64,000 nucleotides of DNA from Hymenobacter algoricola (GTDB lineage Bacteria > Bacteroidota > Bacteroidia > Cytophagales > Hymenobacteraceae). The translations under genes were made by a program, and so were the position numbers. Positions within the stretch are counted from its first letter, which is position 1, and each line of letters opens with the position of its first letter. Location: contig NZ_BAABDH010000040.1 in assembly GCF_039539525.1 (NCBI RefSeq), positions 21,954 to 85,953 on the forward strand, written 5' to 3'. Below, piece by piece: positions 9,781 to 17,242 of this stretch. The notes beneath the pieces were generated by a model. The model ran no database searches. It had not been told where the DNA came from and saw only the letters and a program-made list of their open reading frames with translations.

Positions 9781-9831
9781 AGGATGTTCCGGGCGGTATT
9801 CAGGGCAGGGCAATAAGGAACCAAAGATAGG

Positions 9832-9839
9832 CGGCTGGT
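9832..9839 (-). promoter_or_regulatory. Predicted -7 promoter box (TATCTTTG) for the M16 peptidase
   Basis: On the minus strand this reads TATCTTTG, a full match to the Bacteroidota TAnnTTTG box. Transcription would start near 9826, giving a leader of about 45 bases before the GTG. No clear -33 TTTG was found at the usual distance. Confidence 0.5.
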
Positions 9840-9916
9840 ATGGCAATTAAAAACGCCGCTTGCCCCGTTCGGCCCCCGCTCCGGCGCGAAGTGGATTTTT
9901 TTCTTTATAGGAACGC

Positions 9917-9943
9917 AAAAAGCCCCCTTTTCAGGGGGCTTTT
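9917..9943 (-). terminator. Terminator of the dnaX transcript
   Basis: AAAAGCCCCC, a short TTTTCA loop, then GGGGGCTTTT. It lies about 85 bases past the dnaX stop on the minus strand. Confidence 0.75.
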
Positions 9944-10026
9944 ACGGGCTCGGCTACTCTGGCTGCCGCCGCGGGAGCTGGACTATCCGGCGCCGGCCAC
10001 CCGAAATATTCGGGCGGCGGCGGGGG

Positions 10027-12177
10027 CTAGAAATCGGCGTCGAGGCCCAGGCGCTGCTTCATTTCGCCCAGCATCGGAAACTTCTCCATCAGGTACTCCA
10101 GCTTGTCGGACGACGTGTAGAGCTTGCGGCCGGTGTCGACCCGCTCGGCTACCTCGGCCTGCACGTTGATGCGGGGGTAGCCGGTGCGGCGGCGCAGCTC
10201 GCCCAGGAAGCCCGCCCGGAACTCGTTGAACTGGTCTTCCTGAATCGGGTTGTCGACGTGCAGCACAATCAGGTGCTGCTCATTGGCCTGAAAGGGGCGG
10301 TTCAGGATGGTGTACTCGCTCAGGCTGTGGTCTTTGCGCTCATTGGTCAGCTCGCCCCACACCCGCTGCAGCAGGGCCTCGTCGATGGTGGGCAGACCGG
10401 TGGCGGGGCCGCTGTACTCGGCTTCCACCGGCACTTTATTGGCCGCGGCCTGCTGCTCGCGCTGGGCCTGCATTTCTTTCAGGCTGCCCAGGCCCGGCAG
10501 CTTGGTGCCCAGACTGATGGGCTTGGGCGCGGCCATGCCCGGGCGCGGGGGCAGGGGCGCCGCCGTGACGGCCGGCTGGCCCGGCTCGTGCCCGGCAATG
10601 CTGGGCCGCCCGATTTCGACGTGAGGCACCGTGTCGCGCATTTGCCGGGTGGCGGGCACCTCGGTGCTGGCCTCGTCCTCGATGCTGGGCGTATCGTGCA
10701 ACTCTTCGACCCCGCTTTCCACCGGCACAATCGGCTCGGGGTCGGCGGGGGCGTGGGCCAGGGGTTGGCTAGTGGTGGTTGGTGGTTGGTTGACTGGTGC
10801 CGGTACGGTTGCGCCGTAGGCGGGCGCGGTTTCGGCGGTGCCGTTGGTGGCGAGCAGGCCGCTGGCCGGGGCTGCTGCGCCGTTTGGGCCAGCGGCCGGG
10901 GCTACACTAGTTTTTTTTTTCGCCTCGCCGGGGCTGGCGGAGGCGGAAGGTCCGGCGCTCAGGTCGCGGGCAAACTGCACGGCCCCGTTTATATAAGCCA
11001 GCTTCATGAGCATGAGCTCGACGTGCAGGCGCTGGTTTTTGGCCTGCTTGAATTCCCGGTCGCACTGGCTGACCAGGTTCAGGGCCGAGAGCAGAAAGGC
11101 CAGCGGGGCGGCCTGGGCCTGCTGTACGTAGCGCGCCCGGATGCCGTCCGACACTTCCAGCAGCTGCACCGTAATCGGGTCCTTGCACACCAGCAGCCCG
11201 CGCAGGTGCTCGGCGGCGCCCACCACGAAGTTGTGCAGATCGAAGCCGTTCTGCATCACCTCGTCGAGCAGCAGCAGCGTCTGTGAGAGGTTTTCGGCCA
11301 GCAGCGCGTCAATCAGCCGGAAGTAGTACTCGTAGTCCAGAATGTGCAGGTTCTGGACTACGTCCTTGTAGGTCAGGTTGTGGCCGGCGAAGGTCACCAT
11401 CTGGTCGAACATGCTCAGCGCGTCGCGCAGGCCGCCGTCGGCTTTCTGGGCCAGCAGGTGCAGCGCGTCGTCCTCGGCCCCGATCTGCTCCTGGGTGGCC
11501 ACAAAGCGCAGGTGCCCGCGGATGTCGTCGACCCGGATCCGGTTGAAGTCGAAGATCTGGCAGCGCGAGAGAATGGTCGGGATAATCTTGTGCCGCTCGG
11601 TGGTGGCCAGAATAAAGATGGCGTAGCTCGGCGGCTCCTCCAGGGTCTTCAGAAAGGCATTGAAGGCCGCATTCGACAGCATGTGCACCTCGTCGATGAT
11701 GTACACTTTGAAGCGGCCCTGCTGGGGGGCGTAGCGCACCTGCTCCACTAGGCTGCGGATGTCCTCCACCGAGTTGTTGGACGCCGCGTCCAGCTCGTGC
11801 ACGTTGAAGGAAGCGTTTTCCTGGAACGCCCGGCAGGAAGCGCACTTGCCGCAGGCTTCCAGCTCGAAGGGCGTGTTGTCGGGGTCCGGGGCCTGCCGCA
11901 GGGCGTCGGGCACGATGTCGGGCTGGGTGCGGAGCAGCTCCGACACCGGGCGGCCCTGGCGCACGTGCTCCTCCACAAACTCGCAGTTGATGGTCTTGGC
12001 CAGAATCCGGGCGCAGGTGGTTTTGCCCACACCCCGGGGGCCGCAAAACAGGAACGCCTGGGCCAGGTGCTTGCTGACGATGGCGTTCTGCAGCGTGGTG
12101 GTCACGTGCTGCTGCCCCACCACGCTCCGAAACGTGGCAGGACGGTATTTGCGGGCCGAAACGACGAAATTTTCCAT
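10027..12177 (-). CDS. dnaX: DNA polymerase III subunits gamma and tau
   Basis: A 716-residue clamp-loader ATPase from the ATG at 12177. A promoter box lies at 12190-12197, inside the longer open frame, so the start at 12252 is excluded. It has Walker A GPRGVGKTT (46-54), zinc cysteines (Cys65 and the ACGKCASC cluster), Walker B VYIIDEVHMLS, and the sensor block ILATTERHK. The AAA+ and collar domains run to about residue 410. A Pro/Ala-rich linker and a conserved tau-specific C-terminus (ending MKQRLGLDADF) follow. Just past the collar, Lys420-422 are encoded by ten consecutive A residues (plus strand 10911-10920). Both shifted frames stop within one or two codons, which predicts a slippage-made gamma form of about 423 residues. 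Confidence 0.97.
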   Translation of the reverse strand: MENFVVSARKYRPATFRSVVGQQHVTTTLQNAIVSKHLAQAFLFCGPRGVGKTTCARILAKTINCEFVEEHVRQGRPVSELLRTQPDIVPDALRQAPDPDNTPFELEACGKCASCRAFQENASFNVHELDAASNNSVEDIRSLVEQVRYAPQQGRFKVYIIDEVHMLSNAAFNAFLKTLEEPPSYAIFILATTERHKIIPTILSRCQIFDFNRIRVDDIRGHLRFVATQEQIGAEDDALHLLAQKADGGLRDALSMFDQMVTFAGHNLTYKDVVQNLHILDYEYYFRLIDALLAENLSQTLLLLDEVMQNGFDLHNFVVGAAEHLRGLLVCKDPITVQLLEVSDGIRARYVQQAQAAPLAFLLSALNLVSQCDREFKQAKNQRLHVELMLMKLAYINGAVQFARDLSAGPSASASPGEAKKKTSVAPAAGPNGAAAPASGLLATNGTAETAPAYGATVPAPVNQPPTTTSQPLAHAPADPEPIVPVESGVEELHDTPSIEDEASTEVPATRQMRDTVPHVEIGRPSIAGHEPGQPAVTAAPLPPRPGMAAPKPISLGTKLPGLGSLKEMQAQREQQAAANKVPVEAEYSGPATGLPTIDEALLQRVWGELTNERKDHSLSEYTILNRPFQANEQHLIVLHVDNPIQEDQFNEFRAGFLGELRRRTGYPRINVQAEVAERVDTGRKLYTSSDKLEYLMEKFPMLGEMKQRLGLDADF
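10911..10920 (-). promoter_or_regulatory. A10 slippage site within dnaX
   Basis: The coding strand reads GCG, ten A residues, then CTAGTGTAG. In frame this is Ala-Lys-Lys-Lys-Thr-Ser-Val. One A gained, or a -1 ribosomal shift, gives AAC TAG. One A lost gives CTA GTG TAG. The position (end of the collar domain) and the waiting stops match the known Thermus thermophilus dnaX case, where RNA polymerase slips on an A9 run; in E. coli the short form comes from ribosomal frameshifting. Confidence 0.7.
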
Positions 12178-12189
12178 ACGAGCTAGCCG

Positions 12190-12197
12190 CAAAGATA
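12190..12197 (-). promoter_or_regulatory. Predicted -7 promoter box (TATCTTTG) for dnaX
   Basis: On the minus strand TATCTTTG ends 13 bases before the dnaX ATG, giving a very short leader. It is a full match to the TAnnTTTG consensus. Confidence 0.55.
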
Positions 12198-12454
12198 TGC
12201 AAAGCTGGGCCCGATTCCACCCGTCCGGCCGCGGCCATCCACCAGTTTCCAACGATTTTGCCCGACCTCCGGGGGTAACATGATGATGTGACTATTGGGG
12301 TATTTTATATAATTTGTTTTCTATTTTTAGGATGATCTTGGTCAGCAGCAGCATGAGTAGGCCGCGCGGCGGCGGCGCCGTCTGACAATCTGCCAGCCTG
12401 ATCGGTAGTCATCTGACGCTGCGCTTTGCTTGTTTCACTCCAACCCGGTTTTTT

Positions 12455-14634
12455 ATGAAACATACTTTCCTGCTGTTAGCGGCCGGCCTGCTGACTGCTC
12501 CGGCCGCCCGGGCCCAGTCATTGCCACCCGCCGCGCCTTCGGTGCCGGCTACCGATACCTACTTCGGGGTGACGGTGACTGACCCTTACCGCAACCTCGA
12601 AAACCTGCAGGACCCGGCCGTCCTGGCCTGGATGAAGGCCCAGGCGGACTATGCCCGGCAGACGCTCAACGCCATTCCGGGCCGGCAGGGGCTGATAGAC
12701 CAGATGCAGGATTTTGACGCCCGCAAAGCCGCCCGCGTCACTACGCCCCGCATAGCCGACAACGACCGGTACTTCTACCTTAAAACCCGCCCCCAGGACC
12801 AGCAGCCCAAGCTCTACTGCCGCGACGGCTATCAGGGGACGGAAGTACTGCTCTTCGACCCCGAAACGGCGGAAGCGGGCAAAGTCTACACCATCAGCGG
12901 CTTTTCGCCTTCCTACGACGGCTCGAAGGTGGCCTTTGCCATCAGCGAAAAAGGGGCGGAAATCGGGGAAATGCGGATCATGGAGGTGAAGACCAAAAAG
13001 CTGTACCCCGAAAAGCTGACGCTGGCCTGGGGCAGCGGCGACTGGCTGCCCGACAACACCACGCTGGTCTACTCGCCGCTCAACAGCGCCGACGTGAAAA
13101 GCATGACGGCCCGCCAGAATACCCAGGCGCTGCTGCACCGCGTGGGCACCCCCCAGAGCCAGGATCAGCCCGTGTTTTCGGCCCGGCTCTATCCCAAGCT
13201 GGGCATCAAGCCCGCCGAATACCCTTATGCTGCCATCGACCGGGACACCAAGCTCGCCTATGGAATGATCAGCACCGTCGATCGGTACCTGTATGGCTAC
13301 TACGCCCCGGCCGCCGCGCTGACCAAGCCCAACATCAGCTGGCAGCCCCTGTTCCGGCCCGAGCAGGAGGTCACCAACTTCGTTTCGGACGAGCAGTACA
13401 TCTATTTCACCACGTCGAAAGACACGCCGCGCGAGAAGATCATGCGCATGCCCGCGGCCCGGCCCGATGTGGCCCGCGCTGAAGTGCTGGTACCTGAAAG
13501 TCCTACCGAGGCCATCAACGATGGTCAGCTGAAGACCACCAGGGACGGCCTGTATTTTGTGCGTACCAGGAATGGGGTGGAGGCTAAGTTGTATTTCGTG
13601 GCCAAAGGCAGCAAGACGGTGGAGGAAATCAGGCTGCCCCAGCCGGCCGGCACACTGACGCTGGAAGCCAAGAACGTGCAGTCGGCGGACCTGTGGGTGC
13701 TGCCCGTGGGCTGGACGGCCGACCGGCAGCGGTTCCGCTACTCGGCCGCCACCCGGCAGTTTACGCCCGAGCCGCTGTCGTCCCAGGTGCAGTACCCCGA
13801 ATTTGCTGACCTCACGGTGGAAGAGCTGATGGTACCCTCGCACGATGGCGTGCTGGTGCCCCTGTCGCTGGTGTATAAGAAAGGCACGCCCCGCACCGGC
13901 ACCGCTCCGGTACTGATGGTGGGGTATGGCGCCTACTCCGTTTCGACCAGCCCGTTTTTCTATCCGCCTTACCTGCTCTGGACCCAGCAGGGCGGCGTAT
14001 TGGCGGTGCCCCACGTGCGCGGCGGGGGGGGCTGGGCGAGGCCTGGCACAAAGCCGGGCAGAAGACGACCAAGCCCAACACCTGGAAAGACCTCATTGCC
14101 TGCGCCGAGTACCTGGTGAAAAACCAGTATACCGGGCCGGGCAAAATTGCCATCAACGGCGGCAGCGCCGGGGGTATCCTCATTGGCCGGGCCATGACCG
14201 AACGGCCTGACCTGTTTGCCGTAGCTATGCCGGAGGTTGGCTGCCTGAATGCCGTGCGCATGGAAAACTCGCCCAACGGCCCCGTCAACGTGCCCGAGTT
14301 CGGGACCGTGCAGCAGGAAGAGGAGTGCAAAGGCCTGCTCGAAATGGATGCGTACCTGCACCTGACGCCTGACACGAAGTATCCGGCCACGCTGGTCACG
14401 GCCGGCATGAACGACCCGCGGGTTATTGCCTGGCAGCCGGCCAAGTTTTCCGCCCGCCTGCAGGCCAGCACCACTTCCGGCAAGCCCGTGCTGCTGTTTA
14501 CCGACTACGAAGCCGGCCACGGCATCGGCGACTCCAAGCAGAAGCAGTTCGAGACCATGGCCGACCTGCTGTCGTTTGGCCTCTGGCAAACGGGGGTTCC
14601 GGCCTTTCAACCCAAAATAGCGTCGCTCCGGTAA
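12455..14634 (+). pseudogene. Prolyl oligopeptidase family S9 protease, split by a frameshift at a G8 run
   Basis: The first frame (12455-14119) encodes a signal peptide (residues 1-20, APAARAQ) and the beta-propeller domain, then leaves the correct frame at eight consecutive G residues (14024-14031). From CTG at 14032 the next frame continues the protein to 14634: LGEAWHKAGQKTT, the catalytic serine in NGGSAGG, the aspartate region GMNDPRV, and the catalytic histidine in YEAGHGIGD. Nothing else is damaged; one extra G or two fewer would restore a protein of about 726 residues. This could be a sequencing error, a recent mutation, or a phase-variable switch. The family cleaves peptides after proline, here probably in the periplasm. 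Confidence 0.85.
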
Positions 14635-14765
14635 GCGGGCCGGCGCCGGACCCTGAGGCTGCGGCGCTGCCCAGTGGCCGGGTCTGGCGCCGGCTTAGCT
14701 ACCACCTTTAGAAGGGGCCGGCGGAACATTTTTGCCCGCCGCCAACGTTTTGCTGCCGATGTGCG

Positions 14766-14773
14766 TACATTTG
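14766..14773 (+). promoter_or_regulatory. Predicted -7 promoter box (TACATTTG) for ssrA
   Basis: A full match to TAnnTTTG, 40 bases before the 5' end of mature tmRNA, leaving a short leader to be removed. A TTTG lies 13 bases upstream, closer than the usual spacing. Confidence 0.5.
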
Positions 14774-14812
14774 CACCCCGCCACTCGTGGCGGGAATCGT
14801 TCTTTACCATTT

Positions 14813-15182
14813 GGGGCTGACCGGAATTGACAGCTTGCGCAGGTCGCGAGTAAGCGTGCCGAGTGTTGGGCGAACCACTCGTTAACAATTCGTCCGAACA
14901 ATAACTGGCGAGTATAGCTACGCCATGGCTGCTTAGTCTAGGTACTAAGTAATGTCATCGTCCCGCATCCGTTTTCTTTTACACGGGTGAGCACGGGGCG
15001 TCGTAAGTAGAAGATAGTTTCGAAGGAGGTGTGACTTCGGGGCGAAACCCAACTGCATCTAAGGGGACTCTACGGGCCTGATGCGCGCCCGGAGTACCAC
15101 GAAAATTCAAGCGTAGATACGCACGTAGAAAGCTCGACGGTTTCCTTGTCTGGACCAGGGTTCGAATCCCTGCAGCTCCACC
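14813..15182 (+). ncRNA. ssrA: Transfer-messenger RNA (tmRNA)
   Basis: tmRNA rescues stalled ribosomes and tags unfinished proteins for degradation. The 5' end GGGGCTG (14813-14819) pairs with CAGCTCC near 15173-15179 to form the tRNA-like acceptor stem, and the T-arm GGTTCGAATCC lies just before the 3' end. The CCA end is only partly encoded. The tag frame begins at the resume codon GGC (14907) and reads GEYSYAMAA, then TAG at 14934-14936. The GE....AMAA pattern resembles the tag I recall for Cytophaga (GEESYAMAA). Length is about 370 bases, normal for a one-piece tmRNA. Pseudoknots were not folded by hand. Confidence 0.95.
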
Positions 15183-15187
15183 CCTCA

Positions 15188-15222
15188 AACCGCCTTTCCG
15201 TCTTCGGGAAGGCGGTTTTTTT
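15188..15222 (+). terminator. Terminator of ssrA
   Basis: AACCGCCTT, a short TTCG-containing loop, then AAGGCGGTT and a T-run, directly after the tmRNA 3' end. Confidence 0.85.
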
Positions 15223-15372
15223 GTGCCCGCGGGCCAGCGCCGGTCTTCCCGATAACGAGAAAAGCTCCGTAGCCGGAGGAGTTGCAACCGGCGCCGGTAA
15301 GACTGCCCCGGGGCTGAACAATTACGACCTGCGGCGGTCATAGCTCCACTGCTTTTGCCTTAACCCAGCCCC

Positions 15373-16002
15373 ATGCGCCACATTACCGCCGCCGACATCC
15401 GGAATTTTGAGAAGATTTACCGCCTCAACCTGGTCAACGGCCTGCCCGGCTTCAAGCCGGCCAACCTCGTGGGAACCGTCGCGCCCGATAGCACCACGAA
15501 CCTGGCCGTGTTCAGCTCCGCCCTGCACCTGGGCTCCGACCCGGCCCTGATTGGTATCGTGACGCGGCCCGCCACCGTGCCGCGGCATACCTATCAGAAC
15601 CTGAAAAGCACCGGCTGCTACACGCTCAACCACGTGCCGCTAGCCCTGGCCGCCCAGGCCCACTACACCTCCGCCGACTTCGCCCCCGAAGTGTCGGAGT
15701 TCGACGAGTGCGGCTTTACGGCCGTTTACCGCGACGATTTCCCGGCACCCTACGTAGCCGAAAGTCCGCTGAGCATGGGCCTGCGCCTGCGCGAGGAGCT
15801 GGCAATTTCCAATGGCACGGTGCTGCTGGTGGGCACCGTAGAGCACGTGTACCTGCGTGAGGAAGGCTTACGGACCGACGGCACCCTGGACCTGGCGGCC
15901 CTGGATACGGCCTGTATTTCCGGCCTCGACGGCTACCACGCCGTGCTGCCGCCCGTACGCTTCGGCTACGCCCGGCCCGGGCAGCCGCCGGTAGCGCAAT
16001 AA
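15373..16002 (+). CDS. Flavin reductase family protein (DIM6/NTAB, FMN-binding split barrel)
   Basis: A 209-residue cytoplasmic protein. NLVGTVAPDSTTNLAVFSSALHLGSDPALIGIVTRP is the usual FMN-binding start of the flavin reductase-like split barrel, followed by RHTYQNLKSTGCYTLNHV and the C-terminal LDGYHAVLPPVRFGYARPG. The family binds FMN and reduces flavin or small aromatic compounds with NAD(P)H; the real substrate is unknown. It stands alone after ssrA, and its stop faces that of the convergent hydrolase 24 bases away. Confidence 0.85.
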   Translation: MRHITAADIRNFEKIYRLNLVNGLPGFKPANLVGTVAPDSTTNLAVFSSALHLGSDPALIGIVTRPATVPRHTYQNLKSTGCYTLNHVPLALAAQAHYTSADFAPEVSEFDECGFTAVYRDDFPAPYVAESPLSMGLRLREELAISNGTVLLVGTVEHVYLREEGLRTDGTLDLAALDTACISGLDGYHAVLPPVRFGYARPGQPPVAQ

Positions 16003-16025
16003 CCGCGCACAACGTGTCGGCGGCC

Positions 16026-16958
16026 TCACCGCCCCGATTTTCGCCTGGCGGCCACGACCCAGATGCCCGCCAGAACTGCCAGCGCGGCCCCGACTACTGC
16101 CGCTTTGGGCAAGCCAGGAGAAGCCGCCTTCTTTGACGGGTGCTGGGCAATATCGGCATCCGTGAAGGGGTGGCCGCCGGTGGCCGCCAGGATCAGGCGG
16201 GTAGCTTCCTCGGGCTGGTCCCACTGGGGGAAGTGGCCGCAGCTGTCGAACCAGTACAGGCGGGCATCGGGGAATTTCTGCAGCGCCAGCTTCGACTGGC
16301 TGGGCAGGCACACGCGGTCCTGCCGGCCCCAGCCGATAACCAGCGGACCCGGGATGCTGCCCCGGGGCGCGCCTTTCTGCACTTCGCCGTGGGCCAGCTG
16401 GTCGAGAAGCTCAGCAAAAACGGGCGTGTGGGCGAAGGTGCGCATTTCCTCCATGGCCTGCGGCGCATCGACGGCCCAGGGGTGGGCCGAAAACTGGGGC
16501 AGCAGCACTGTGCGGCCCACGGCCGAGCCGGCCAGCGCGGGCATCACCGGCTGCAGGGCCGTCACCAGCTTCTGCGACACCGCCACGGAGTGGTAGAACA
16601 CCGGAATTTCCCAGCCCTGCCAGAATCCCCCGGGATTCAGGGAAACCACGGCGCCGAGCACCCCGCCGCGCCGCGCCAGCTCCAGCACCAGCCGCGCGCC
16701 CAGGGAGGACCCCACGGCGTCGGTACCGAGGAGCTTGTGCCGGGTAAGAAAGCTGGTCAGCGCATCGGCGAAGGTGCCGATGGAGTTTTCGCCGGGCAGC
16801 TTGGGCGTGTCGCCGTGGCCGGGCAAGTCAACGGCAATGACCTCCCGCTCGGCCGCCAGCGCGTCGATAAGGGTATCCCAGGAGCGCCAGCTGCCGCCGA
16901 TGCCGTGAACGAGAAGCAGGGGGCGGCCGGTGCCGCGGCGGATGTGGTGCAGGTCCAT
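16026..16958 (-). CDS. Alpha/beta hydrolase with C-terminal membrane anchor
   Basis: A 310-residue protein from the ATG at 16958; the longer open frame to 17123 begins with unlikely sequence. It has the alpha/beta hydrolase oxyanion strand LLLVHGIGGSWRSW, the nucleophile elbow GSSLGARL, a DRV aspartate region after WGRQ, and the catalytic His in DSCGHFPQWDQP. The C-terminus ends in one hydrophobic segment (KAAVVGAALAVLAGIWVVA) followed by ARRKSGR, so the enzyme is probably tail-anchored with the catalytic domain in the cytoplasm. The substrate is unknown. The promoter must lie in the gap shared with the glycoside hydrolase gene. Confidence 0.85.
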   Translation of the reverse strand: MDLHHIRRGTGRPLLLVHGIGGSWRSWDTLIDALAAEREVIAVDLPGHGDTPKLPGENSIGTFADALTSFLTRHKLLGTDAVGSSLGARLVLELARRGGVLGAVVSLNPGGFWQGWEIPVFYHSVAVSQKLVTALQPVMPALAGSAVGRTVLLPQFSAHPWAVDAPQAMEEMRTFAHTPVFAELLDQLAHGEVQKGAPRGSIPGPLVIGWGRQDRVCLPSQSKLALQKFPDARLYWFDSCGHFPQWDQPEEATRLILAATGGHPFTDADIAQHPSKKAASPGLPKAAVVGAALAVLAGIWVVAARRKSGR

Positions 16959-17242
16959 CGGTGAGGAAGGGGAAGGGTGAGAAAGCACTACGCGAATAAG
17001 GATCGGCCTGGCTGACCTTACCACGGCAATCTTTCCCGGCGGGGTACCCAGGCCAGTTGGAAACCGGCTCAGCAGCGGAGAGGAGCAGGGGCCGCTACCG
17101 GCGCTAAGGGGCGTTTTGCGCAAACGTTTGTCCGGCTGGGTACCATTATGGCCGACAAGGATTCCCGCCGGAAGCTGTATTTTCGGGCTCTTCAGCTTCC
17201 GCCGCCGGCTGTTGGCGGCCGGCGGCTTTCCCCTCTGCTTCC

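Noticed and set aside
14607..14901. Small open frames over the 5' part of ssrA
   Set aside because: They overlap the tmRNA and its promoter and show no protein features.
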